Source of the DNA: Bordetella parapertussis
Lineage (GTDB): Bacteria > Pseudomonadota > Gammaproteobacteria > Burkholderiales > Burkholderiaceae
Direction of reading: 5' to 3'
Length of the DNA stretch: 9,243 bases
Assembly: GCA_945901665.1 (NCBI GenBank)
Contig: CAMDLJ010000081.1
Location: 1-9,243, forward strand
Position 1 is the stretch's first letter. Every line of letters starts with the position of its first letter. The notes under the pieces are model-generated. The model was not told where the DNA came from. It was given only the letters and a program-made list of their open reading frames with translations, and searched no databases. This document shows, one piece after another, positions 1 through 5,954 of this stretch. Both the position numbers and the translations under genes were made by a program.

Positions 1-449
1 TGGTAGACCGCACCACCGCGGTACCACATGGACAGCAATTTACCGTTGTGAAATTTCACATCGGTGTTGGAAGTGTTTTTCAGCGCATCGTCAGGCAATG
101 CGCCTTCGGGCAAGCGTTGTTTAAGTCCTGGGGCCAGGCTAACACCTGCCGCTTGGTCGGCTTGTAAACCGTCGGTGTTGACCCAGCGGTTGCGGTAAGT
201 GACCTGACCTTTTTGAAAATGCACCGCGTGCAACATGCCGTCGCCGTCGTACCAGTGGTATTTGCCTTTTGGGGTGTGCTGTGGCACAGGTCCGTTGCGC
301 ACGTACATGCCGCTGAAATCTTTTGGGATTTCGCCGATGACTTCAAAATCTTTCACCACCAACTCCTTGTCCACGGGGGCAAACCCCCCCTGTAAATTCG
401 GGTTGTCAATCAGATAGGGGGGTGTTTCAACGAAGGTTTCAAGTCCCAT
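1..449 (-). CDS. Carotenoid oxygenase family protein, N-terminal part (cut by window edge)
   Basis: The first 149 codons of a second carotenoid-cleavage-dioxygenase-family enzyme; the rest lies beyond position 1. Family members are non-haem Fe(II) enzymes that split a C=C bond of carotenoids, apocarotenoids or stilbenes into two carbonyls. Visible family features are MYVRNGP (the RNGP blade-entry motif), KYHWYDGDGMLH, VTYRNRWV and NTDVKFHNGKLL. All four iron-binding histidines would fall in the unseen part. The ATG at 447-449 is preceded by a good GGAG ribosome binding site. It starts only 49 bp after the stop of the related gene at 499-1989, with no hairpin between, so the two are probably co-transcribed. 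At the position where lignostilbene dioxygenases carry a phenol-binding Lys (ALKE-type motif) this protein appears to have Tyr (SMWYRGG), so a hydroxystilbene substrate is doubtful. That alignment was made by eye. Family assignment is secure; substrate is unknown. Confidence 0.9.
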   Translation of the reverse strand, partial: MGLETFVETPPYLIDNPNLQGGFAPVDKELVVKDFEVIGEIPKDFSGMYVRNGPVPQHTPKGKYHWYDGDGMLHAVHFQKGQVTYRNRWVNTDGLQADQAAGVSLAPGLKQRLPEGALPDDALKNTSNTDVKFHNGKLLSMWYRGGAVY

Positions 450-498
450 GGTGTTCTCCAAATCAGTGCGCGTTTCGGGGGATGGCGGTGGGGAGAGA

Positions 499-1989
499 TC
501 AGTGTGCTTGCCCAGAGAGCAAGCCACCGCGTTCCAAATCAGCGCCGCTGGCCCAGCAGGCATGGGTGCCGCTGCAAAGTTTGTGCGGTAACTCAATGCG
601 GCAGACCGGGCCGGCTTCAAACTTCTTGGAGTCGATCAGGATGATTTCTGAACGCTGGGTTTTCTCGTTGGTGATGAAGCTCACCAGGTAGCCGTCGTCT
701 TCGTCCTTGGCATTCACGCGCGGCGCAAAGGGTGCTTCGCTGGCGTATTGGCCTTCGGGCAAGCGGATCTCCCAGGATTCGCCGGTTTGCAAGTCGTGTT
801 TGACATAGCCATGGAACAAGAACCAACCGGGCACTTGAACAGCACTGTAGGCATAGCGGTAAGGTTGTGTGGCGTAGCGCTGGTTGAACATGCCGAATTC
901 CAGAATGCGCTCGTCCAGACGCTTTTCTGTGGTCTTGCCGGTTTTTAGGTTTAAGCGCCATCGGTGCAGGTGGCAGCCCATTTTTTTCTGATCCAGATAC
1001 GACATCATGCGCTCGTAGCCTGCGGGAGCGCCTTCATAGTTGCGCGGCATGGGGTTGTCTTGGAAATAGCCGTCAAGCACGATCTCGTCGCCCTCTTCGT
1101 AGGCATTGAGCCAGTGCAGCACAAAGGTGGGTGCGGCTTCAAACCAGATGATGTCTTTGGTCTGACCGCGCCGTGGAATGATGGCGATGCGTGAGGGCGT
1201 GTTTTTGAAAAAGCGCACCACATGCTTGCCTTGGGCCAGCAACTCGGGGTCCCAGTAAAGCGGAAAGTCGTTCAGGATGGCGTAGTTTTCTGTGTAGGAC
1301 ATATCGTGCGGCAAGCGCGGACCCGGCAAAGGAATGGGCACGTAATGCACCAGCTTGTCGTGTTTGTCGACCACGCCATAGTGCATGTAGGGCGCATGCT
1401 TGGAGTAGTTGAAAAACAGCAGTTCGCCGTTGCTCTCGTCCACCTTGCAATGCGCCGAAATCCCGTCTAGAGGCGACCAGGGCGGAATGCCTTCTTGCTC
1501 CAAACTCAGCGGGTCCAGGCGGTAGCCCTCACCACATTGGTAAAACGTGGTCAAGGCGCGTCCGGCATGCACGACCACATCGGTGCTTGAGGAATCTTTG
1601 AGGCTGCCGTGAGCCCCCCAGCCTGCGCGCTCGGACAAGGCAGGGTCTTCCATCAGGCCCGCCCACAGGGCGCGCCCGGCTTCGAGTTCAGCTTGCAGGC
1701 CCTTGGTCTTTATAAAGCGGTTGCGGTAGCTGACCTGACCATTTTTGAAAGCGGCCATGTGCAGCATGCCATCTCCATCAAAGGGGTGGTACTTGCCCTT
1801 GGCTTGCAAGACTGGGTTTTCGGTGTTGCGCAAATAGACGCCATCGATGTCCCGCGGAATGGAACCTTCCAGAACCTTCAAGTCGGTCGCGTTGACTTCT
1901 TCGAGCAAGGGTGTCCAGGCGCCTTGAAGATAGGGGTGATCGCCCGGTTCCAAGTTGCTGGCGAGGGTATTCACAATGTCGATGCGCAT
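499..1989 (-). CDS. Carotenoid oxygenase (carotenoid cleavage dioxygenase) family protein
   Basis: A full-length 496-residue member of the RPE65/CCD/lignostilbene dioxygenase family, of normal size for the family. These soluble or membrane-associated seven-bladed propeller enzymes use four histidines to hold Fe(II) and cleave conjugated double bonds with O2. Candidate ligands, all present, are H180 (SAHCK), H228 (LPHDM), H292 (VLHWLNAYE) and H476 (SGTHACW); E298 and E418 are plausible second-shell acids. FDGDGMLH is at about 70-77. The usual RNGPNP motif reads RNTENP (54-59), an unusual variant. The Tyr at 150 (TTFYQCGEGY) occupies the place of the phenol-binding Lys of lignostilbene dioxygenases, judged by eye. 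I chose the ATG at 1989, which has GGGGA five bases upstream; a TTG at 2019 would add ten residues but has no convincing ribosome binding site. It is first in a two-gene tandem with the partial paralogue at 1-449. Only the substrate is uncertain. Confidence 0.93.
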   Translation of the reverse strand: MRIDIVNTLASNLEPGDHPYLQGAWTPLLEEVNATDLKVLEGSIPRDIDGVYLRNTENPVLQAKGKYHPFDGDGMLHMAAFKNGQVSYRNRFIKTKGLQAELEAGRALWAGLMEDPALSERAGWGAHGSLKDSSSTDVVVHAGRALTTFYQCGEGYRLDPLSLEQEGIPPWSPLDGISAHCKVDESNGELLFFNYSKHAPYMHYGVVDKHDKLVHYVPIPLPGPRLPHDMSYTENYAILNDFPLYWDPELLAQGKHVVRFFKNTPSRIAIIPRRGQTKDIIWFEAAPTFVLHWLNAYEEGDEIVLDGYFQDNPMPRNYEGAPAGYERMMSYLDQKKMGCHLHRWRLNLKTGKTTEKRLDERILEFGMFNQRYATQPYRYAYSAVQVPGWFLFHGYVKHDLQTGESWEIRLPEGQYASEAPFAPRVNAKDEDDGYLVSFITNEKTQRSEIILIDSKKFEAGPVCRIELPHKLCSGTHACWASGADLERGGLLSGQAH

Positions 1990-2026
1990 CTCGTCCCCAA
2001 GTTGATTATTTGTCTTCAATGGACTC

Positions 2027-2055
2027 AGATTAAGTCAGTGCAGCAAGGAAAGCAA
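2027..2055 (-). promoter_or_regulatory. Weak candidate promoter for the dioxygenase pair
   Basis: On the minus strand TTGCTT (2055-2050) and TAATCT (2032-2027) are separated by 17 bases, placed about 38 bases before the ATG of the first dioxygenase gene. Each hexamer matches the sigma-70 consensus at only three of six positions, so spacing and placement are the main support. Confidence 0.2.
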
Positions 2056-2188
2056 TGGGGTTTGAGCGGATGAGCAGTAGCCTAGGTGACTACTTTTTGG
2101 TGCACTTTCCGCATTCAATCCAAATTGTTTTGAAGGGCCGGCCTTGTGCCTGATCCTGATGCGCCTGGTTTTCGCATGAGGAGATTTC

Positions 2189-2224
2189 ATGAGCGAAGCA
2201 AGCCCAGCCGCTCCACCTCATTGA
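2189..2224 (+). other. 11-codon ORF with strong ribosome binding site (leader peptide or gene-start relic)
   Basis: AGGAG at 2179-2183, five bases of spacer, then ATG at 2189 give a near-ideal translation start. The reading frame encodes MSEASPAAPPH and stops with TGA at 2222-2224. The stop falls in the loop of the hairpin at 2213-2240. It is too short for a normal gene. It could be a leader peptide, but no plus-strand gene follows closely (arsH starts 371 bp further on). More likely it is the 5' end of a gene whose body was lost at a rearrangement point, in line with the aldolase remnant next door. Translation is not proven. Confidence 0.3.
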
Positions 2225-2240
2225 TGGGGCATGAGGTTGG
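2213..2240 (-). terminator. Hairpin after the aldolase remnant, terminator-like but no U-tract
   Basis: CCACCTCAT (2213-2221) pairs with ATGAGGT plus GG (2231-2240, one bulged T), closing a nine-base loop. It begins eight bases past the stop of the aldolase remnant on the minus strand, where a terminator is expected. There is no following run of T on that strand, so it may be a U-less terminator or an mRNA 3'-end stabiliser that outlived the gene body. Confidence 0.4.
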
Positions 2241-2248
2241 CTCCAAGC

Positions 2249-2536
2249 TTAAGCCCCGGTCTTGGAATTGAATATCGCGCGTGCGTCATTAACCCAGGCT
2301 CGAGCCTGTGAGGTCATGGCCGCCGCATCTGATGACAGAATGATAAAGCGATGGCCTTCTGCACCGAGTTGATCTGCGACGGTTGCTGAATTGGCATTCA
2401 TTCTTGCCAGTATGTCATGCCGTCGGCAGACATTGGCGACCCGCTTGCGTGCACGCAAAACGGCGGCACGTGTCTCGGCTTCGGAAAGTTTGCGAGTGCA
2501 CGGGTCACCTCGAAGCGACAATGAAGAAATGTCCAC
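2249..2536 (-). pseudogene. HpcH/HpaI-type aldolase remnant (C-terminal third only)
   Basis: The open frame gives 95 residues that align with residues 174-267 of the intact aldolase at 8202-9005. By eye, 65 of 89 residues after the SLR motif are identical (about 73%), including MNANSATVADQL and LSSDAAAMT. Everything before the VD of the metal-binding loop is missing: the catalytic His, Arg and metal-binding Glu regions are absent, and a stop codon (TAG) lies in frame six codons before the GTG at 2536. Homology fades at about 2536-2550, marking a deletion or rearrangement junction just upstream of arsH. At DNA level it is clearly diverged from the intact copy, so this is not a recent duplication. 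Lacking the active site, it cannot be an aldolase by itself. A small expressed protein using the GTG start is possible but unlikely. Confidence 0.85.
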
Positions 2537-2584
2537 AGCCTGGTGGATTTGCTAAAAAAATGCGGTGTAGTGGTTATCAACAAA

Positions 2585-2589
2585 AAGGA
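2585..2589 (+). promoter_or_regulatory. Ribosome binding site fixing the GTG start of arsH
   Basis: AAGGA followed by five bases and GTG at 2595. No ATG with a comparable site occurs nearby in the arsH frame, so this site decides the start. Confidence 0.75.
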
Positions 2590-2594
2590 CTTGC

Positions 2595-3317
2595 GTGTCT
2601 AAGGTCACTGATAAATTGCCCAATCTGGATGAAAGTTGTTTCAAAGCCCCGCAGCAGTTCTTGTTGGCGCCGCAGCAGGTTTCTACTCATCCTCCAAGAA
2701 TTTTGATGTTGTATGGGTCCTTGCGGGAGCGTTCTTACAGCAAGCTATTGACGCAAGAAGCGGCCAGGTTGCTTGAGGCTATGGGTGCAGAGGTGAGGGT
2801 GTTTGATCCTTTGGACCTCCCGCAGCCTGACTCCGCACCAGATACACATCCAAAGGTGAAAGAGTTGCGTGATTTGGCTGCATGGTCTGAGGGCATGGTT
2901 TGGTGTTCGCCTGAACGTCATGGAGCCATGACTGGGATTATGAAAAGTCAGATTGATTGGATCCCTTTGACGGTTGGGGCTGTGCGTCCCACGCAGGGAA
3001 AAGCTTTGGCTGTGATGGAGGTCAGTGGGGGATCTCAATCATTTAATGCCGTCAACCAAATGCGCATCCTTGGACGCTGGATGCGGATGATCACCATTCC
3101 AAATCAGAGCTCAGTTGCCAAAGCTTTTTTAGAGTTTGACGAGGATGGTCGCATGAAGCCATCCGCTTATTACGACAGAGTAGTTGATGTGATGGAGGAG
3201 TTGGTGAAGTTCACGCTTCTGACACGCGATGTCGCGCCTTACCTGGTCGATCGCTATAGTGAGCGCAAAGAATCGACGCAAGAGCTTTCAAAGAGGGTTC
3301 ATCAGAAAACTTTATGA
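2595..3317 (+). CDS. arsH: ArsH, NADPH-dependent FMN reductase / organoarsenical oxidase
   Basis: A 240-residue flavodoxin-fold protein and the only plus-strand gene in the window. ArsH uses FMN and NADPH; in characterised bacteria it oxidises trivalent methyl- and aryl-arsenicals to less toxic pentavalent forms and can reduce quinones, azo dyes or metals. Diagnostic motifs are the FMN phosphate loop GSLRERSYS (41-49), [10 protein letters not shown] (105-114) with QIDWIPL after it, and SGGSQSF (144-150) followed by the family-typical [13 protein letters not shown] and [21 protein letters not shown] stretches. Length is normal. The start is GTG with AAGGA upstream; there is no clear sigma-70 promoter in the 58 bases before it. 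It converges on the cysteine hydrolase gene with only 20 bp between stops and no room for an ordinary terminator. No arsR, arsC, arsB, acr3 or arsM is in the window, so this is an orphan copy, or its ars operon lies elsewhere. Confidence in the family is high; the physiological substrate is inferred. Confidence 0.95.
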   Translation: MSKVTDKLPNLDESCFKAPQQFLLAPQQVSTHPPRILMLYGSLRERSYSKLLTQEAARLLEAMGAEVRVFDPLDLPQPDSAPDTHPKVKELRDLAAWSEGMVWCSPERHGAMTGIMKSQIDWIPLTVGAVRPTQGKALAVMEVSGGSQSFNAVNQMRILGRWMRMITIPNQSSVAKAFLEFDEDGRMKPSAYYDRVVDVMEELVKFTLLTRDVAPYLVDRYSERKESTQELSKRVHQKTL

Positions 3318-3337
3318 AAAGCTTAAATCCACAAAGC

Positions 3338-4012
3338 TTAATCCAGGCGTTCGATAACATCTTGCCAGGTCATGACATCCCCGAATTGCTGGATGAAAGT
3401 TTCCAGCGTCGCAAGGTGCTCTTCGTCGGAAAGCGCGGCACAGCAGTCCGACACCATCACCACTTTGAAGTCCAACATCATGGCGTCGCGACCGGTGGAC
3501 TCGCAGCAGACATTGGTCTTGGTGCCAGCAATCAGGATCGTATCGATGCCATAGTTGCGCAGCATTGACTCCAACCCTGATGAGCCTGAAATGAATGCGC
3601 TATAGCGATTTTTCAACAAGAGCACATCTTCTTGGCTGGTCAAAAGTTCTGGCCATACGCTCTGTTTGCCAGGCAGCAAGCTGTTTATTGTTCTGCTGCG
3701 GACATCGTCAGCCACGACATGGTTGAAGAACAACTCCCAGTCACTTCGTTCGCCGAGATGGGTGTTGGCGTGCAGCACCCAAAAAATGGGTACACCCATT
3801 GTTCGAAGTCTTGTGCTCAGCGAATTGATGTTAGGAACAATACTGCGAGACAACGGCACCTCCGCCGCTGCCCCTTGCTCACAAAAGGTGCTCTGCATGT
3901 CAATGACCACCAGAGCAGTGCGCTTTCTGTCAAGCGACTCGAACCAGCTTGACTTGCCTCTTCTGGCTGTTACACGCTCAATGATATGCGGCCGAATTTT
4001 TACATTGTGCAT
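3338..4012 (-). CDS. Isochorismatase-family cysteine hydrolase
   Basis: A 224-residue protein of the isochorismatase-like superfamily, which includes isochorismatases, nicotinamidases, N-carbamoylsarcosine amidase, biuret hydrolase and RutB. The Asp-Lys-Cys machinery is present: D38 in ALVVIDMQ, K134 in LLKNRYSAF, and C169 in TNVCCESTGRDA, with a second Cys at 170 where Val is more usual. The VTARRG stretch after the N-terminus and the overall length fit the RutB/biuret-amidohydrolase-like side of the family, which cleaves C-N bonds in ureido or amide compounds. I chose the ATG at 4012 (MHNVKI), preceded by GGGA nine bases upstream. Longer forms from TTG 4057 or ATGs between would add up to 15 residues not expected from relatives. 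It lies downstream of the Tim44-like gene in the same direction, separated by a strong hairpin, so it is probably a separate unit. The exact substrate cannot be told. Confidence 0.9.
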   Translation of the reverse strand: MHNVKIRPHIIERVTARRGKSSWFESLDRKRTALVVIDMQSTFCEQGAAAEVPLSRSIVPNINSLSTRLRTMGVPIFWVLHANTHLGERSDWELFFNHVVADDVRSRTINSLLPGKQSVWPELLTSQEDVLLLKNRYSAFISGSSGLESMLRNYGIDTILIAGTKTNVCCESTGRDAMMLDFKVVMVSDCCAALSDEEHLATLETFIQQFGDVMTWQDVIERLD

Positions 4013-4075
4013 CGATGGCATTCCCATTAGGCATTTATCAAAGATGCCTCGGGGCAATGTTCAACCCCACTTGCC

Positions 4076-4104
4076 GTGATGCTTGGTGTGGGCCCAAGCA
4101 TCAC
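4076..4104 (-). terminator. Strong 11-bp hairpin just after the Tim44-like gene
   Basis: GTGATGCTTGG (4076-4086) and CCAAGCATCAC (4094-4104) are perfectly complementary around a seven-base loop. The hairpin begins nine bases after the stop codon of the Tim44-like gene. No run of T follows on either strand, so it is terminator-like in stem strength and place but not a canonical intrinsic terminator. It also lies 64 bases upstream of the cysteine hydrolase start, so it separates the two genes. Confidence 0.6.
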
Positions 4105-4113
4105 GTTTCAGAG

Positions 4114-5040
4114 TTAACTCGTGGCCTGAATGCCAGCCACAAGCCAGCCACTTTTGGGGGCTTTATTCAGGGACATATTCCAGACCTCTTTGAATGCCTC
4201 AGCTTGGGCTCCGACATCTTCGCGAATCATTCCGGAGAACTCGACACTGGCAAGGTGGCTGTCATATGACTCTTCAATGCCGAGTAACTTGGCTTCAAGA
4301 GAGACCACTTCAGTTTTTGTCATCTGGCCCACGGAACTGGCGGCGTCGCGCTCGGCAATTTGTGCTTTGATCTCGGTCAGCATGTGGTCTGTCATCAGGT
4401 GACGCAGGCTGGCAGTATCTGATCGATCCCAAGCATCTTGCATGGTGACAAAGTTTTCTTTGGCATGAAGGAGGAACCCATTGGCGTCAAAACCAGCGGG
4501 GATTGACCACGTGGGTTGAAATCCGCTGACCGCTGAGCCAATCATGCTGCCCGATGCGGCATGGGTCACAGGGGGGTGGGCATTGAATGAGGTCGTTTGC
4601 TGCTGCAGAGGTGGTGTTGCCCCAGCACCTTGGAATGCCAAGGGACTGGTGTTTGTCAATGGGTTTTGAGCGGCTGCTCTGCGTCGCATGAAGTAGCCCA
4701 CCGCCATCATGATGGCCAAAGCAATAAGTCCAAACATCATGAACTGTCCCAGCTCTTCACCAAAACCCATGGAACTGGCCAGCCATGCCAGCCCAAGGCC
4801 AGCTGCAAGCCCACCGAGCATCGCTCCCCATGGACGTTTTTGAGGGGCAGCTGCAGCGGGTGGCGCAGCAGGCGTGGCGGGAGCAGCATTTTGTGCAGGC
4901 TTAACGCCCTGTGACTGGGAGACATTGTTGGATTGCTGGCCAACAGACTTGCCTGATCCCAGTCGCTTTGCGGCCTCAGCACCGAAGCTGGTAAAACCCA
5001 TGATCAAAGCCAAGGTGACAGAAAGAAATCTACCGTGCAT
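4114..5040 (-). CDS. Tim44-like domain membrane protein
   Basis: A 308-residue protein. Residues 1-23 look like a signal peptide (MHGRFLSVTLALIMG, then GAEA before AKR). Residues 34-68 are a low-complexity Gln/Ala/Pro linker. Two hydrophobic segments follow (about 71-91 and 98-117, the first Gly/Ala-rich), ending in MRRRAAA, then a second Gln/Pro-rich linker. Residues 185-306 form a Tim44-like domain (LLHAKENFVTMQDAWDRSD, then SLRHLMTD, ending GWLVAGIQ). In mitochondria this domain belongs to the TIM23 import motor; the role of bacterial versions is poorly defined, with envelope assembly or membrane tethering suggested. I chose the ATG at 5040 because it begins the signal peptide and has GGAG seven bases upstream; a longer frame to 5103 adds an implausible N-terminus. 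It has its own candidate promoter and is followed by a strong hairpin, so it is probably monocistronic. Confidence 0.88.
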   Translation of the reverse strand: MHGRFLSVTLALIMGFTSFGAEAAKRLGSGKSVGQQSNNVSQSQGVKPAQNAAPATPAAPPAAAAPQKRPWGAMLGGLAAGLGLAWLASSMGFGEELGQFMMFGLIALAIMMAVGYFMRRRAAAQNPLTNTSPLAFQGAGATPPLQQQTTSFNAHPPVTHAASGSMIGSAVSGFQPTWSIPAGFDANGFLLHAKENFVTMQDAWDRSDTASLRHLMTDHMLTEIKAQIAERDAASSVGQMTKTEVVSLEAKLLGIEESYDSHLASVEFSGMIREDVGAQAEAFKEVWNMSLNKAPKSGWLVAGIQATS

Positions 5041-5062
5041 AGTGAACTCCAAAATGAAATCA

Positions 5063-5079
5063 ATAGTTGAAAAAACTAT
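5063..5079 (-). promoter_or_regulatory. Small hairpin in the 5' leader of the Tim44-like gene
   Basis: ATAGTT (5063-5068) and AACTAT (5074-5079) are complementary around a five-base A-rich loop. The element lies between the candidate promoter and the ribosome binding site of the Tim44-like gene, so it would be in its mRNA leader. The stem is short and AT-rich, so it may be chance. Confidence 0.25.
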
Positions 5080-5086
5080 CAGCATC

Positions 5087-5117
5087 AGTGTAGCCAGATG
5101 CACATGAAGCTTGTCAA
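5087..5117 (-). promoter_or_regulatory. Candidate sigma-70 promoter for the Tim44-like gene
   Basis: A perfect TTGACA -35 box (5117-5112, minus strand) is followed 19 bases later by TACACT (5092-5087, four of six matches); a 17-base spacing instead gives GCTACA. Its position, about 47 bases before the ATG at 5040, suits this gene. The long spacer lowers certainty. Confidence 0.4.
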
Positions 5118-5173
5118 CATGCCGACAATATCCATGCGGGAATTAGTTCTTTCCGAATCGCGCAAATGAAAAC

Positions 5174-5187
5174 GTCCTCAAAAGGAC
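5174..5187 (-). terminator. Weak terminator-like hairpin after the 117-residue ORF
   Basis: GTCCT (5174-5178) and AGGAC (5183-5187) flank a four-base loop. On the minus strand the stem is followed by GTTTTCATTT, a modest U-rich tail, 21 bases past the stop at 5209. The five-pair stem is short, so this is tentative. Confidence 0.35.
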
Positions 5188-5208
5188 ATCCTCGATTTTT
5201 TCAATGGA

Positions 5209-5562
5209 TCACTGTGCGATGGTCAAGCCATTGATCTTCATCAATAAATAGATGTATTGAAGCTCTGCCTTCTCACAATCTGGCGCCCCCAATCGACGAG
5301 CCAATGCGTGTGCAGGCATTTGTAAGTGTTTTCCCTCAATTTCAACTTCTACACGGAAATAGCAAGGGTTAAATTCGTGAAATGCAATGACCGTGCCCCA
5401 GCGGCCAATGGGCCAAGGCTTTCTGATCACAACAACTTGATCACCGGGTCGAGCAAGGCAATCTAAGTTGTCCTCATAGGCCAACTGAATTTCAGCACTA
5501 GATGTTTTAGCACTGGCCGTTGCAAAATTGTTGGCAAACTCAATGAATTGTTCAGCTTTCAT
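5209..5562 (-). CDS. Hypothetical protein with possible KOW/SH3-like core
   Basis: A 117-residue protein I cannot assign to a named family. It has no signal peptide or membrane segment. The middle (about 38-90) starts PGDQVVVIRKPWPIGRWGTVIAF and continues to YFRVEVEIEG, KHLQMPAHALARRL. Its pattern is Gly-Asp, hydrophobic strand, basic turn, Gly-x-Val strand, then alternating strand and a basic-hydrophobic end, resembling KOW or SH3-like barrels that bind nucleic acid or protein. That is a shape argument only. The N-terminal 30 residues look helical and the C-terminus hydrophobic. The ATG at 5562 lacks a good ribosome binding site. It follows the zinc-ribbon gene by 157 bases on the same strand, with an 18-bp perfect palindrome in between, so it may be separately controlled. 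The unbroken frame and sensible composition support a real gene. Confidence 0.6.
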   Translation of the reverse strand: MKAEQFIEFANNFATASAKTSSAEIQLAYEDNLDCLARPGDQVVVIRKPWPIGRWGTVIAFHEFNPCYFRVEVEIEGKHLQMPAHALARRLGAPDCEKAELQYIYLLMKINGLTIAQ

Positions 5563-5637
5563 GTGGAGTGATTCGGCGCCATACGAGCTTTACTTGAGTG
5601 TTTTTGGGAATTTTTCACCATTGAGTGGTGGAGGATC

Positions 5638-5655
5638 GTTCGTCAATTGACGAAC
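5638..5655. promoter_or_regulatory. 18-bp perfect palindrome, operator-like
   Basis: GTTCGTCAATTGACGAAC equals its own reverse complement across all 18 bases. It is 76 bases upstream of the 117-residue ORF and 64 bases downstream of the zinc-ribbon gene stop. This could be a two-fold symmetric operator for a dimeric regulator. It could also be a 7-bp stem with an AATT loop in RNA, but no T-run follows on the minus strand, which favours DNA binding over termination. No specific regulator is recognised. Confidence 0.5.
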
Positions 5656-5719
5656 TGCATAAAGTTTTATCTGCTGATGGTTGAATCTTTTCCCTGCAGT
5701 ATCGAGAAACCAGGCGTAG

Positions 5720-5926
5720 CTAGGTCTTGGCCTTGCATTCTCCGCACATGAACATATTCTGATTGAGAAAACGCTTGAAGCTACCCAGCGCTCGCGGCTT
5801 GTGCAAGCCGCATTTGTAGCAACTCATGCTGGCCACAGTGGCAGACACACCAAAGGGGCTGCCGCCTTCTTTGGATTTGTACCTCAGCCCATCACCAGAA
5901 ATTTTTGTTGTGTCGTCTTTGGCCAT
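5720..5926 (-). CDS. Small four-cysteine zinc-ribbon-like protein
   Basis: A 68-residue protein with C36-x2-C39 and C61-x2-C64 (CYKC and CGEC, 21 residues between), the arrangement of a structural zinc ribbon. The N-terminal part (KISGDGLRYKSK, GGSPFGVSAT) is polar, with a basic-acidic mix. Such proteins usually bind nucleic acid or a protein partner; no catalytic site is expected. I do not recognise a named family, though the style is of a conserved hypothetical. The start is ATG at 5926 with only a weak upstream site, 28 bases after the BLUF gene stop on the same strand, so co-transcription and possibly translational coupling with the BLUF gene are likely. The gene overlaps nothing and ends with TAG. 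Confidence 0.7.
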   Translation of the reverse strand: MAKDDTTKISGDGLRYKSKEGGSPFGVSATVASMSCYKCGLHKPRALGSFKRFLNQNMFMCGECKAKT

Positions 5927-5954
5927 GTTGCGCTTTTGTTGCCCAAGAATGAAT

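Larger units (their letters stand above)
1990..2248. other. Intergenic stretch between dioxygenase gene and aldolase remnant
   Basis: About 260 bases with no full-length gene. It contains the weak minus-strand promoter candidate (2027-2055), a short inverted repeat AGTAG/CTACT around CCTAGG near 2076-2094, the 11-codon ORF at 2189-2224 and the hairpin at 2213-2240. The rest shows nothing I can name. Confidence 0.5.

Noticed and set aside
1609..2073. 154-codon plus-strand open frame across the start of the dioxygenase gene
   Set aside because: It lies antisense to a gene with clear family motifs, has no recognisable domain and no ribosome binding site; it is a shadow frame.
2383..2706. 107-codon plus-strand frame running into arsH
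   Set aside because: It is in another frame from arsH, antisense to the aldolase remnant in part, and has no domain or ribosome binding site.
3319..3339. Two AAGCTT repeats between the convergent arsH and cysteine hydrolase stops
   Set aside because: Short, self-complementary six-base words 15 bases apart; no stable stem and no T-run, so chance is enough.
3666..4079. 137-codon plus-strand open frame opposite the cysteine hydrolase
   Set aside because: The minus strand carries the intact Asp-Lys-Cys family motifs; this frame has biased, low-information composition typical of antisense shadows.
5041..5103. N-terminal extension of the Tim44-like protein to 5103
   Set aside because: It would place the candidate promoter's -10 box inside the coding region and bury the signal peptide; the ATG at 5040 has the ribosome binding site.
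5616..5630. CACCA/TGGTG inverted repeat as a terminator of the zinc-ribbon gene
   Set aside because: Five-pair stem followed on the minus strand by A, not T; it does not fit an intrinsic terminator.
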